This document shows positions 44,841-56,449 of a stretch of 64,000 nt of DNA, one piece after another. The stretch's first letter is position 1. The number at the start of each line of letters is the position of its first letter. The translations under genes were made by a program, and so were the position numbers. Origin of the DNA: Multifurca ochricompacta (lineage: Eukaryota; Basidiomycota; Agaricomycetes; Russulales; Russulaceae); the NCBI GenBank assembly GCA_022496185.1, contig WTXG01000056.1, forward strand, positions 62,001 through 126,000, given 5' to 3'. The notes beneath the pieces are model-generated. The model was not told the DNA's origin, ran no database searches, and was given only the letters and a program-made list of their open reading frames with translations.

Positions 44841-46279
44841 CTAGATAACCGCGCCTCTTCCCCGCGCCCTAATATTGGCGATCATACCCCTAGGAAGACC
44901 GCGCCCCGCCGCCCCGCGTGAAAGAAATCCGGCTCTAGGCGGCGGGGGAACGAACCCCCTCGCTCGACCAATTCCTCTTGTCCCTCCACCACCACCGCCA
45001 CCAACAGCAGCACCAACAGCACCAGCAACTCCTCCCCTACCTCTTCCACGCCGCCCGCGTGCAGGTGGTGGAAACGCGGTCTTATCCTGCTCAACTGCTA
45101 AATCCTGCTCCATGGCGTCTGACCCTTCACCCAAATATTTCTCTTTTTCCTTCTTGTTATTGCTGTTGTTGTCCGTGGAGGAGGTGCGACGGTGATCCGT
45201 GTGCGAGTTCAAATCCCTCGCGACTGGACGTCCACTACGCGTCGCGAGACCTGCTCGGCCGCGCTGTGCCGCCGAACCACCGCGACCGAAGCGGATCGAG
45301 GTAGGGACGAGACCGAGAGCGGAGACCTCACGCGTGAGCGCGTCCACTTCGGAGTCTCCTTGTTCAGCCTCTCCTCCCTCCTGCTCCTCATTATCCATCT
45401 TTTCTACTACCACTGCTTCCTTGACAGAGATAGAAGTAGTGCGGGAAGAGGCGGGGAGAGTGACAAGGGCAGGACGAGGAAATGCTTCTTCGCCTTTCAT
45501 TTCCTCGTCATTGTGTTCTTGATCTTTATCGTCATCGCCATCCGAGTCGTTGCTGGAGTCCGAGTCCGATGGGTGAGATGACAATGGTGGCAAAGAAGCC
45601 CCACCGTCAGCGTCCATATCGCGCGGACGCCACTGCCCACGGAGTAGGCTGGCGCCATCACCCCATCGGCGGAGTAGACCTCCGATACCCTTGTTGGTGA
45701 CGGCAAAAAAGTATTCTTTTGGGTATGCGTGCACGGAAATGAGGTGTAGCCGTCTGGCCTTTGGATTCGCAAAGATGCGCTGGCAGGTGGAAATGTAACA
45801 CGCGAACTGTTTGTGGGTCATTCAGCATTCCCCAATAGAAGGAAGTCGGACGGGGAATTGAATTTATAGACGATAACGTACTATTTTCTCACCACGTTCT
45901 TTATGGAGTGCAGCTATCGGGTTGTGACACTCTGTGATGTGCTGTAAAGGATGAGAGAAGGCGGGGACAGGTGAGAGAAAGAGAAAAGAGATTGAAAGGA
46001 ACTTACGAGTTCGAGAAGATGAGCATCTGGGAATACGCAACCACAGTCCTGTGAGGAACAGAGGTGTGCGTGGTGGGTGGCGTAATGTGATTCGAGGGCG
46101 CGGGTGTCAGATAGCGGGGTTGGACGATTGGGTGGATTGCATGTCGGTGGTAAGGTGCATAACAAAGGAGATCTTACGGGTATGTTTACTCGTTGTGCCT
46201 TTGGCGTCCTCGATGGAGAAGAATTGCGAGAAGGCGATGGAGTGTAATGCCTTTTGGTGGATATAGAGGAGGACGTCAT
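44841..46279 (-). CDS. C2H2 zinc-finger protein, ZNF511-like
   Basis: Probably a nuclear or nucleic-acid-binding C2H2 protein of the ZNF511 family. Three exons on the minus strand: 46279-46007, 45941-45882 and 45806-44841, with introns of 65 and 75 nt, all phase 0, giving 432 residues. Zinc-ligand spacing is clear across the joins: HAHLCSSQDCGCVFPDAHLL, then HITECHNP, then FACYISTCQRIFANPKARR and HLISVH. The family motif YPKEYFFAVTNKGIGGLLRR follows. The C-terminal half is disordered: an acidic Ser/Asp stretch (SDSDSSNDSDGDDDKD) and a Gly/Arg tail (GRRGRGRGG, RARGRG) suggesting RNA binding. The final assignment rests on motif memory, not a search. Confidence 0.8.
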
Positions 46280-46806
46280 GAGGTAAGCTCTTTCTCTCTA
46301 TTGTCCTCTTTCTGGTCTAAATGGACTGGAAGGAGGAAAGAAAGAGGAGAGGAGGAGACGGAAGGGGAAGGGAATCTATAGACCTTGACCTTAAATAAAG
46401 GTTTAGACACCTCTACCCTAGGTTGGGTTTGGGTTTGGATTATTCGGGTTTCCACTTGACCTTGACCTGGACCTTGACTGACCATGACCATGACTTTGAC
46501 CACCACCATCACCATCACCATCTCTTCCTCATCCCTCCTCTCTTGGTTGTAACACGGTACAGTATTTTTAAATTCAAAATCTAAACCCTTCTCTTACTCC
46601 GACCCAGGCTACAACAAGATCACCCATTCCCTGTTATCTATATCCCTCACAGCATCAATATTTACATACACGCACTTATCTCCCTCCTCTCGCCCCCAAC
46701 CCTTCTTAGATCACACCGGCGTCAGAGGATTCAATATATATATCATATTCAAGGCAGTTTTCGTTTATATATCCATCCTGACTTGGGCCAATACTAGTTG
46801 CCCAAC
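46280..46806. promoter_or_regulatory. Divergent promoter region
   Basis: 527 bp between the oppositely oriented zinc-finger and F-box genes, so it probably serves both. It contains GACCTTGACC-type repeats and CACCATCACCATCACC around 46430-46520 and TATATATATC at 46736-46745, about 65 bp before the F-box ATG. Confidence 0.45.
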
Positions 46807-49261
46807 ATGTCTTCCTCTTCCTCTTCCTTTGACCTCACACCTCTTGGCGACTCCACATCATCATACAAGCCGGAGACGACACCCGATTTTCCTTCTCAAA
46901 CAGAAGCTCCAACCGTCTATGTCCCAGTGATGCGCCCACCTACCCCAGCTCCCTCTCCACGTCCCGTCTCCCCGGCACAAAGTGTTACGTCCTTCGTTTC
47001 CTCCCTTCAGACTGCGGCACAATTCGAAGCACCTCCCTTCCAAGCCTTTCTCAACGAATTTCAATCTCTAAGCTCTACCACCCGTCAAGGTTACCTTGCC
47101 ACCTTGCTCGCCCACTGCACATCCCGCGAGCTATTTTTCATGTCTACTCGTATTGCCCCGCTCCTCAAGCGCGACTTTCTCGCAGACTTGCCCATAGAAC
47201 TCGCCCTCCATATTCTCAACTTTGTCGATCACCCACGTACGCTTTCCCGCATCGCCTGCGTTTCACGCAGATGGCACGCCCTCGTGCAGGATGAAAATGC
47301 TTGGCGTGGACTTGCCAGCGCATACCATTTCGATCCTACCCTCCATGGTCCGTGCGAACCCGATGCGGACGAAAGCGATGCGACAGGTGTCAAGCGTCCT
47401 CATATCCCACAAATTCTTACACTTCCTCGCCTTCCACAGCCGCCACGTGCCCTTCAGCCAGCGCAGAGCTCACAGGGACTCTTTAAATACGCCTGGTCAA
47501 CTCGTAAGTCCCTCCCCCCCACTTTCTCTCTGTCCCACAATGGTAGTTCCCCATAAATTTTGCTATCCATAGTGGTCAACTGGAAACGTGGTGGTCGGTG
47601 CCTACGTACGCATCGTATCCCCGTACTTGATCCCGACAGCGGCGTCGTCACTTCCGTCGCGCTTGACGCCGATTGGCTCGTCGCGGGGCTCGCGAATCAT
47701 CGGATTCACGTCTTTTCAACGCACACCGGCTCACTCGTGCGCACCCTCGTTGGGCACGAACTCGGTGTCTGGGCCGTCGACCTCGTCTCGCGCGGTGGGG
47801 CTCTTGATCCATCCCATTCTCCACCTCCACCTAACAACTCCGGCGCCGGGACAACCTCAACCTCAACCTTGACAGCAACGACAACAGCGATAAGCGGGGT
47901 GCCCGAAGTTCTAGATGGGCCCGCTCTACTTTTGCATAATCGCGCCCCGGCGGGCTCACAGGTACTCTATCCGAAGGGACTCGACCATCTTCTACCGCCG
48001 TCGATGCGTGCCGCGCTCGCCCTCGACGCACAATACCCTACCATCCTTCCTGCTGCTTCACACAGTCATCAGGGAAAGGGTTCGAGAGAGGCGGGGGCAG
48101 GGAGTGCGCGCAGCGACGTGGCCGGTGCGACGCGTGGGTGGGGACAGCCTGGTGCGCTGGTGGTCAGTGGTGGGTGTGATAAGGACGTGCGTGTGTGGGA
48201 TGTTCGTACTGGGTACGTCTTTTCCCCCCTCTTTCTTTTCTTTTCTTTTTACGCCTTTTTTCCGGTTTGCATACGATGGTGGTATGGAATGCTCCTTGGC
48301 TACTACATCCATCCATACATAGGCTCACGTTGTACGTCCTTCGCGGACACACCTCGACCATACGATGTCTCAAGGTATTGCACAATCGACCTGTCGCTGT
48401 GAGCGGCTCGCGTGATAGTACGCTGCGCGTGTGGGATGTGCAACGTGGACGGATGTTGCGCGTGCTCGCCGGACATGCGGGTAGCGTGCGCTCGCTTGAC
48501 GTTTGTGGAAATCGAGTCGTTAGTGGGAGTTATGATTGCACCTGCCGAGTGCGCCTTTTCTTTCGGCTTAAAAAAATCTGATCATAATCATGACTCCATT
48601 GTGCGTCGGTTGTTGGCTGCACAGCTCTGGGATATCGATACGGGCGAATGCTTGCAGGTTTTCCGCGGTCACTTTAATCAGATATATACCGTCGCGTTTG
48701 ACGGTAAGATCGTCGCTTCTGGTGGGTTGGATACGACCGTGCGCGTGTGGGACGCGCAAACTGGGTACGCACTTATTCTGCCTCTACCGCTGACGTTCAC
48801 ACCGACCAAAAAAAAAAAAAAAAATTAGACACTGTACCGCGATGCTACAGGGCCATACCGCACTCGTGTGCTCCCTCCAGCTGACTCCCCACGCGCTCGT
48901 CACGGGCGGGGCGGACGGACGGGTGTTGGCGTTCGCGTTACCGGACTTACGGGTCCACACACGAATCGCGGCTCACGATTCTTCCGTGACCTCCCTCCAA
49001 TTCGACGAACAGTTCCTCGTTACCAGCGGGAATGACGGTCGCGTCCGCCTTTTCGACGTTGGTACAGGCGCTTATGTGCGCGACATCACCGCGCCGAGCG
49101 AAACTGTTTGGAAGGTTGTCTTTAGACGGGAGATGTGCGCCGTCATGTGTCGTCGGGCAGGCAAGACGACGGTGGAGATTTGGAGTTTTAGACCGCAGGA
49201 ACGGGAGGATGAACAACGGCGTGCACGTGCCTCTTTTAGCGTGGTCTCGCCGAGCGCATAG
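46807..49261 (+). CDS. F-box / WD40 protein (Cdc4/Met30-like SCF adaptor)
   Basis: Likely substrate-recognition subunit of an SCF ubiquitin ligase: the F-box binds Skp1, and the WD40 propeller binds phosphorylated targets. Five exons: 46807-47503, 47573-48212, 48323-48548, 48625-48764 and 48829-49261, with GT-AG introns of 64-110 nt in consistent phase, giving 711 residues. ATG 46807 is the first in frame. The F-box is about residues 120-165 (FLADLPIELALHILNFVD ... SRRWHALV). Seven WD-type blades follow from about residue 240, for example SGSRDSTLRVWDVQRGRML and CRLWDIDTGECLQVFRGH. Between blades one and two is a low-complexity insert of about 90 residues. The N-terminus is Ser/Pro-rich. Confidence 0.88.
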
Positions 49262-49469
49262 GATGGAGTTTGAACATCTCGAGGGAGGGGAGAGGTGAAT
49301 CGGTTTAATTTAGTTTTGGAGTCTTTTTTTCTTTTCCCGCTTTGCATGCACAACTGTACTTTTATGAAAACAAAATGCGCATTGATTGGCTCGTGAGATA
49401 TTGATTGTGGGGTAGTGAGGACGTGTGGGGGAGGGGGGGGAGAAATAATAAAAAATAAAATAAAAATTA
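49262..49469. other. 3' flank of F-box gene
   Basis: Short AT-rich stretch with an AATAAAAAATAAAATAAAAA run just before the tRNA; presumably contains the poly(A) site. Confidence 0.4.
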
Positions 49470-49543
49470 TGGCCAACATGGGGATCGAACCCAGGACCTT
49501 CGCGTTATTAGCACGACGCTCTAACCAGCTGAGCTAGCCGGCC
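49470..49543 (-). tRNA. tRNA-Ile (AAU anticodon)
   Basis: Minus strand, 74 nt. Acceptor arms GGCCGGC and GTTGGCC pair with G-U pairs. D-arm GCTC/GAGC, anticodon loop CTAATAA and T-arm with GGTTCGATCC (the B box) are all canonical. No intron. Anticodon AAT reads Ile AUU codons after deamination. Confidence 0.95.
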
Positions 49544-50544
49544 GATAATCGGTCAAATGGCTGTGTATGATAGCGAGTCATGAACTCAATCAATGTAGGC
49601 GAAAGGAGGCTACCCGCACAGCAGTCCTGGGTTGGGTTCACACAGAAAGCTTGAAAGCGTCTTACAACTAATTTTGTGGAATGTGCTTGTATTGGACTTT
49701 GAATCTGTTCTTTCGATTCGATAACCACTTGATCCAATACTTTCAAAGCACGCGATCATCCGACTCGCCGTCTTTGCGTTTTATTTTAATAATTTTAAGG
49801 AAAATCGGTTCAAGGGTTCAGCGTTTGTCGCGATCGCTCGCGCTAGTCGTCACTTCACTTTTTTTAATTTTATTTAGGCTGATGGGGTAGCAGCGAAATT
49901 AATTAATTGTATGGGTGGCCCCCACCTCCCCCTCATCATATGATGATCATCACTATTATCGTCACCATCACCATCATCATCAAAAAAAAAAACACACAAA
50001 GTCAGGTCCCATCCCGGGAACACCCCCCCCTTCTCGTCACTCATTCGTTATTTTTGAATGGAGAGCAAAGTCATATGGAAATAAAAATGAAGTGAAGCTT
50101 CGTCGTTGTCATCGTTGTCATCAATCATGAGGGTGGTCCTCGGGTCGGATTTTGCCGGGGGCCTGTACCGGGTCGAGATATTGCACATTGCACATTCACA
50201 TGCTGTGCTCGTCGCGAGGTCGCGAATCATCTGTATTGAATTGACTCAGACTCGAATCCCAATCAATATCTAACAGCCCTGGATGGGAATCTAACGCGAC
50301 CGGACTTATATTTTGATCTTCTCTCGACCAGAGAGAGCCTATAAAATTGACACGCGCAGCCGCCATGGATTTCCTCTCATTTTCGTTCGACGTTCCTTCC
50401 CCCAATCCTACCGCTTCGTTTTTTTTTTTTTTGGTTCCCCTATAGTGGGCTGAGCCTGTTTGTTTGCTTTCTTTCGTGCCGGACACGAGATACCCTCCCT
50501 CCTTTGTTGGATCAATCAGAAAAAATAAAAATAAAAAGCAGAAA
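49544..50544. other. Intergenic, promoter of lipase gene
   Basis: 1 kb without a recognised gene. Contains CATCACCATCATCATC tracts at 49950-49982, a C-run at 50023-50030 and a T-run at 50420-50432. CTATAAAA at 50339-50346 lies about 200 bp before the lipase ATG. Confidence 0.4.
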
Positions 50545-51803
50545 ATGCTCGTCACGACTGTCTTCACCTCGCCGCTCCTTCTTCCCCTTTCCCTTTCCTG
50601 GCTCATCGCATCAACATTCGCCGCTCCTCTTAGCGATGCCTCTACCTCTATTCTCCTGGACCGCTCTTCGTCCAACTCGGAAGCGACCACACCTGTGTCG
50701 GCCAACGATCGATCCAAAATCCTGCGACCGGCACAATTCGCGCAGATCGCTTATTGTCAGAGCGCAGACGTACAGTCGTCGTCTAAGTTGAAGTCGGACG
50801 GGTTCACTCCCATTGCGGTTGGAGGCGGTGCGTTTTTTTTTTTCCTTTCTCATATTGCAGCTGTTGATGTCTTTGAATCGTTTTTAAGATGGTGGGGATG
50901 TTCCGCGTTGTGAGTTGTTTTTTTTTTTACGAATGAATGTGGTCTATATCGTAACAATCCACTTCCCCCCCCTTTCTTTTATTCAGTCTTTGTCGGTCAC
51001 GATAGTCAATCTCAAAGTATCGTCGTCGCGCACCAGGGCACAGACCCCCAAAACCTGTAAGTTCACGCACTTGAGCATCGTCCCCCAAACTCTTACGAGA
51101 AAGATCTGATCCTTATCCCCTCACCTCATCTTAGTCTCTCCATCGCGAATGACGTTAAATTTCTGCTCAAAGAGATGAACTCTACTCTCTTCCCTCAAGC
51201 TGGCAGTACGCTTTCATTGCTATCATCTCATAATTCTCAAACGTAACTAAAAATAAAAAATGATTCATGCACACAGGTGGCCCCAAGGTACACGATGGCT
51301 TCGCGGAGGCTCATGGTCGCTCCGCCGACGCGGTGCTCTCAGCTGTGAAATCAGGGCTTCAGAGCACGGGCCTGAAGTCCGTCCTCGTCACGGGTCACAG
51401 TCTCGGCGCGGCGATAGCGACAATGGACGCTCTCATGCTCCGTCAAAACCTGGACCCATCGACCGCCATCAAGACGGTCGTCTTTGGTCTCCCTCGAGGT
51501 GGGAATCAGGCTTATGCCAACCTGATCGATTCCACGTTTGGCTCTGGGGAATTCACGTACGTGACGCACGGTCACGATCCGGTGCCCAACGTACCCCCGC
51601 GTCTGTTGGACTATCAACATTCGAGTGGGGAAGTTCACATACCGAGCAGCGGCGAGGCGAACGCCGTCGCTTGTCCCGGACAAGAGAACACGAACTGTCA
51701 GGATGGGAATTCGTTCTTTAGCACGTCCGTATCGGATCATGCGGGCCCTTACTTTGGTGGGATATTGATGAGCAACCACAATTGCCCGCTGAGTCCGTCG
51801 TGA
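50545..51803 (+). CDS. Secreted class-3 lipase
   Basis: Triacylglycerol lipase-type alpha/beta hydrolase, expected to hydrolyse ester bonds outside the cell. Four exons: 50545-50827, 50987-51056, 51135-51205 and 51277-51803, introns 71-159 nt in consistent phase, 316 residues. The N-terminus MLVTTVFTSPLLLPLSLSWL is a clear signal peptide ending near ASTFAAP. Lipase_3 hallmarks: FVGHDSQSQSIVVAHQGTDP, the nucleophile elbow TGHSLGAA, an aspartate in HGHDPVPNVPP and a candidate catalytic His in SDHAGPYF. The frame is intact. The 159-nt first intron is long and pyrimidine-rich; it could be two introns around a tiny exon, though none is needed for the family alignment. Confidence 0.88.
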
Positions 51804-54566
51804 GCACGTCATGGGGAAGAGGGGGGGGGGGGGAGAGGGGGTTGTCACCAAAAGAGGTTGGCGAAGGTAGCTAGCTAGCTGATCAGATACGGGTGTAGAC
51901 AGACGAGCATAGATATAGGTACATGTGAAAAATGACGAGAGGGAGGGGTGGATTTGACCCCCCATGTTTTGGCATTTTATTTAAGTGAGCCCCTCCGTGC
52001 CTAGGGCCGCTGTGGCACAAAGCCATACTTCCCGAGCGTCCGTCGTCCCATACCAACTCATCTCGAATGAGCGTGACTCGAGAACACGGGCCACGGTTTT
52101 TTTGCCGCCCCGCTTGAATCTTATACTCTAATATTAATAAATATTATTATTATTATTATTTAGGTTAGGCTCGATCCCTTTTTTTTTTTGAAATCGATTT
52201 TATTCGCGCTTCAGGACATAGTAACTACTGTTTGTGAACTGGAGAGAAGAGTGGAGAACCACCATGTGTGAAACCCCTTGGTAGGGGAAGAAGAGGGTGT
52301 GTATAGAGAGAGAATGAAAGTGATAGAATGGGAGGCGAGCCCGTGTGTCGAAGTGGGAAAGGTGCACTTACCTATACCACCCGTAGGCGAGATCCCTTGG
52401 CCACTTCACGCGACGCGATCATGATAAAGATGGCGTGCACCTTTGATGGGAGTGTTGAATGACGGGAGTAGCAGCAGTAAGCGACAACAAGTCAGCTTCG
52501 ATTAGCCCCCCCCCCCCTTCCCCCCCTGGAGTTTGGTTGGTGCGTCGCGTGTCATTTAGAGATGACTCAAAAAAGCCGTGTCGTGTTTTTATTTATTTTT
52601 TTCTTGTATGTAGGGTGAAACCGGTAAGGTAATAAAACGTCATTTGGGGGAGGATCCGAAAGCAAGCGAGAGTGAGAACTTTTACGGTTTCTTTTGTGGT
52701 GATATTGATGGAAGGGAAGGGTGTGAGTGTATGGGCGATGAGTGATGGGTGATTGTGTGGGTGTGTGATAAGTCATAGAACCACGTATGTATATGTATGA
52801 GAATAAATGTGTGTGTGTGAGCTTCATCTGCCTCGAAATGTATAATTACGGCTTTTCGATGGGGTTCTTGTTCCCTGGTCCGCGGACTCAAAAAAGAATC
52901 AAATAGAGAGAAATGTGTGGCGGTTAGGTGTACGTTTTCCGTTCCGAGATCGGAAAGCCGAGTGGTGTGTGAGCCTTGTCGGACGAATGACGAACTAAAC
53001 GCATCGAGCGCCGGAGTGAATTGCCGAAAACCCTCAAACACTCTCTTCCTACCCCTTCTTTCCTCCTACGCTATTTGCCCAGCCCCGAACCTAATACCAA
53101 TACTAATATCCAGTTTAAGGAGAGTTGTTGGCTCCGGTTACCACCCAATGGTACCCTCTCCACAATAGCACAGAGTTCCCTTCTTTCTTTCACATCATTC
53201 TTTCTCATTCATTTCACACACATACACGCACGACCTAACCGTTCCCTTCTTAAACCGATCGGGGAGCCTCTGTCCCGCGATCTACAGCGTGTGCCCCCCC
53301 GGGACTTTTGCACTAGTGGGGAATACAGCAGTGATCCAAGTTGGAAATTGATGCGCCGGCGCGCATGTATGAGTGAGTGTGAGAGATGATAAAGATTGAC
53401 GCGGCTTTCGGACGGCTTTACAGGTGGTAGTAGTATATTATTATCATATTTAGTTTAAAAAAAAATTCGTGGTGATTAGGCAACCGATCAAAGGGAATAT
53501 AATAGATGACAAAAAAAAAAAAAGAGGAACAAGTCTCTCGCCGGCCGGTTCAATTGTTTTTGCGAACGTGGTCCATACATACCATAAGATTTGTGGCAAC
53601 GGTTTTTATGACGAGCCAGCCGGGAGCAGCAAAAGCAATGGATGCGGCGCGGCGTTGGCAACGACAAATCTATCGTTTAGCTTCCGTTGAACACCACAGC
53701 ATTCTCCCTCTCGACGGGTAGTCAGTAGATACATACCCGCCAAATAATTTCGCATTTGGACCCATTCCAGTGTAGTGCATGAGATAAACGATGCCAGCCG
53801 TGAAGTCGACCTACTGCTGAAGACCTTGGAAAAGTACAATATATTGCGGGGGCAAGGGGGGATCCAAGTTGTTGTTCAAGTTGAAAAAACAGGCGCGCAC
53901 ACGAATTAAAGGGGTTCTCACGTAACGGGTGATCATGAATGAACTCGACCCTCAGCGCTTGTTGGAGGCGAGGCGCCTTTACATCTTTTCAAGGGGAGCC
54001 TTCGGACGCCGAGTCTTTCTTATGGAGCTTATGACTTTGTGTGCTGCTGCGGGAACAGAGCGGTGATGATCGAGCCAAGGGCTCAGGTAAGCCAGCGGTT
54101 ATGTGGGTGGGGGGGGGAAACACACGAAAAATTGCGCTGGTATCGGAGAAAGGAAAATACAATACACAGGTGAAGAGAAATAAAGACACGGAAGAGCACT
54201 TAACCGTCACCTCCCTAGCCACACAGAGATGATCCACGATCCACGCATGATCCATGATGGATGGCTCAAACAAGGCGCAGGCGCTTGAGGAATCGAGAGC
54301 CGGTAATGACCCGAGTCAGTCAGATGACGTTATGTTGTCAAGTCAACACCAGGACACCCAGGACCAATATTATATAAGCAAATCTCACTCCTTCAGGATG
54401 GGGATGGGGCATGCATGAAGCGTGGGCAGGTCAGAGAGACGAGACAATAATAAAAATGACATGATAATTTCCAACCAACTTCCTCAACCCCTCCACTTCC
54501 TCCCTTTTCTTTATTCTCTTTCTCTTTCTCTTTCTCTTTCTCTTTTCTCATTTTCTCTCGTTCCTC
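51804..54566. other. 2.8-kb intergenic region, no supportable gene
   Basis: Open stretches here are low complexity, such as a His/Thr-rich one near 52680-53040 on the minus strand, and lack splice-supported extension or family motifs. Features seen: G-run at 51823-51834, C-runs at 52507-52517, TATTATTATT at 52143-52160 and GTGTGTGTG at 52809-52819. A (TCTCTT)n pyrimidine tract at 54515-54545, just before the next ATG, is typical of fungal core promoters. It may hold an unrecognised non-coding or spliced gene. Confidence 0.4.
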
Positions 54567-55763
54567 ATGACAGCAACAACAGCAATGACTGGCTATTCTT
54601 CCATATTCTCTTCTGGCCTTCTTGCAACCCATTTGTCAAACATCGACAGCCACCACCACCCCCACCACCACCACCATCATCCATCTTCTGGTCCAGATTG
54701 TGCCCTTCCTTCTCAACCCGACAGCCCCATAAACGTGGACTGCGATCCTGACACGACCCCAACTAAGCCGAACACGGCATCATCGATCCCAATCCCGATA
54801 CCATTCTCTTCCTCCGAAGAGGTAATGATGATGGACTATTTCATGTCCCCCCGCAGTCGTGCTTCCAGTACCGCAAGCACTGCTTCCTCCGCATTCGGGG
54901 GTGGCAGTGGCAATGGCAGTAGCGGTGTGTCAGCAAGTGCGGTTGCCCCTCGTCTGCGACGACGAAGGAGCAGTCTGAGCATAGCGGCAAGTAATGGCCT
55001 TAGCGCCGTCAAAAGTCCGCAACGAAATGCCGGTATGGCGTTGCAGCGCAGTACCTTTATGGGTCCCATTGCTGGCCGCGCCCGCAGCGGCAGCATCGAC
55101 GTCGGCCCGATCGGCCTATCACGAGGATTTGGCAACGGTGTCGGGGGCGATGAGGGGAACGGCGTCCCGGTTGTCCAGTCGAACGCTAGGTTACTCGGTT
55201 CTGTTGGACGTTCTCGCAGTGGGAGTATGGGTGGTGCACTGCGGTAAGTCTTTATTTTTATTTTTTATTTGTCACCTTCCCCCCGATCGCTTCGTGGCTA
55301 TCCGTATCTTCCGGTTTGCGCCGCTGCGACAGATTTTCCCCCCCTCATTATCAGTTTTCCCCCTTTGCTGACTTTTTTTTTTTTTGGTGTGGTGGGGTTC
55401 CCTTTTTTTTTTTTTAGATCCCGTCGTGTTGCCCTCCGTAAACCACCTTCCGTTCCACCACCGAACATGCCTCTCCCACCTCTGCCCAATTCAAATTCTC
55501 CTCTTCCTCTTCCCATAATGACAGATGCTTTCGCCGTCCCCCGTCGTCCACTCGTGAGCCGCGCACACACCGTGGAGAACGTCACCACTCCCGGAGAGGC
55601 GACTTCATCCTTTCTCGCACCTGCACCTCCTCTTCCATCTCTTCCTCTCGATTTAAGGAATAATTTGAAGGCCTCCATCAGCACAGGCACCCCACCGTCC
55701 CCAAATCCGCTCGCAGAGCTGGCGGCCTTCTGGGCACCTGGCGCCCGGATGAACGAAAACTGA
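54567..55763 (+). CDS. Serine-rich disordered protein, unknown function
   Basis: I do not recognise a domain. Two exons, 54567-55243 and 55418-55763, are joined across a 174-nt intron with GTAAGT donor and a T-rich TTTTAG acceptor, giving 340 residues. Starts MTATTAMTGYSSIFSSGLL, then a His-rich stretch (HHHPHHHHHHP). Ser clusters fit basophilic kinase sites (RLRRRRSSLS, GRARSGSID, RSRSGS). The second exon is Pro/Leu-rich (PPPNMPLPPLPNSNSPLPLP) and ends with a more ordered PLAELAAFWAPGARMNEN. The pattern fits a phosphorylated scaffold or regulator, but that is inference. ATG 54567 follows a CT-rich promoter tract. Confidence 0.75.
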
Positions 55764-56362
55764 TGATTTTCAACAATTTTTTCTTTTTTTTTTTCCTTCT
55801 AGACATATCACGCAACATTTTTTTTCTGAATGCACGACTGCCAAAATGGGGCCTTTTTTCAAATTTTCTCTCTGGATTTTTTTTTTTTCATAATACCCTT
55901 GATTTTTAATCCCCCCCCATTAATGCCACGCCTTGTTTGCATGCATCTCAATATCTTATTTTTCCCCTCCGAGAACCCAAAGCGCTCGACTGGCATCGTG
56001 TTCGCCTAGTTAGAACCCTACTTTTTTTTTTCCTCTCCATCTCATTGATTCCTCATTGACTGAGTTTGTTATTCATCTCTCCCCCTAGCATCTTTACAAG
56101 TAAAACTCATCTCATCGCCGAATGAATTTTACTTTTTTTTTTCTTTGCTCATGTAGATCTATTTGTAATTGCTTTACATACAAACAGAGATGATTTAAAA
56201 GATCATATTCGATACGCAGACACTCGTCGATGCCAGTTTGTAACACTGCCAAAATGATTGGCAATATGTAGGGAGGGAACAAGTGTGGACGAAGAATTAA
56301 ATTAACAAAAATGAATAAGTCAAAAAAGGAAAAAAAAAAGGGAAAAAAAACCAATTAATCAT
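55764..56362. other. Intergenic, T-rich
   Basis: Contains many T-runs and C-runs (55789-55935) and probably the 3' UTR of the serine-rich gene. No gene recognised. Confidence 0.4.
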
Positions 56363-56449
56363 TGTCCCTGAGCGGATTCGAGCCGCTGGCTTCACGGAAT
56401 TGCAGTAGCAGACCACAACGTGATGATTTAACCACTAATCGACAGGGAC
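56363..56449 (-). tRNA. tRNA-His (GUG anticodon) with a 15-nt intron
   Basis: Minus strand, 87 nt. Acceptor GTCCCTG pairs perfectly with CAGGGAC. D-arm GATTAGTGGTTAAATC. Anticodon stem TCACG/CGTGA with loop TTGTGG, anticodon at 56414-56416, then an intron at about 56398-56412 just 3' of position 37. The T-arm is AGCGG/CCGCT with CTCGAAT in the loop, where TTCGAAT would be usual. Confidence 0.88.

Noticed and set aside
44875..45581. Plus-strand open frames opposite the zinc-finger gene
   Set aside because: They are antisense shadows of a Gly/Arg and Ser/Asp-rich exon; the minus strand has conserved motifs and matching splice sites.
48058..48385. Minus-strand open frames over the F-box/WD40 gene
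   Set aside because: They overlap exon 2, intron 2 and exon 3 of a well-supported gene and show no motif.
52567..53389. Short open frames on both strands between lipase and serine-rich gene
   Set aside because: His/Thr-rich or Ser-rich low complexity from CACACA and CTTT repeats, no splice-supported extension, no family motif.
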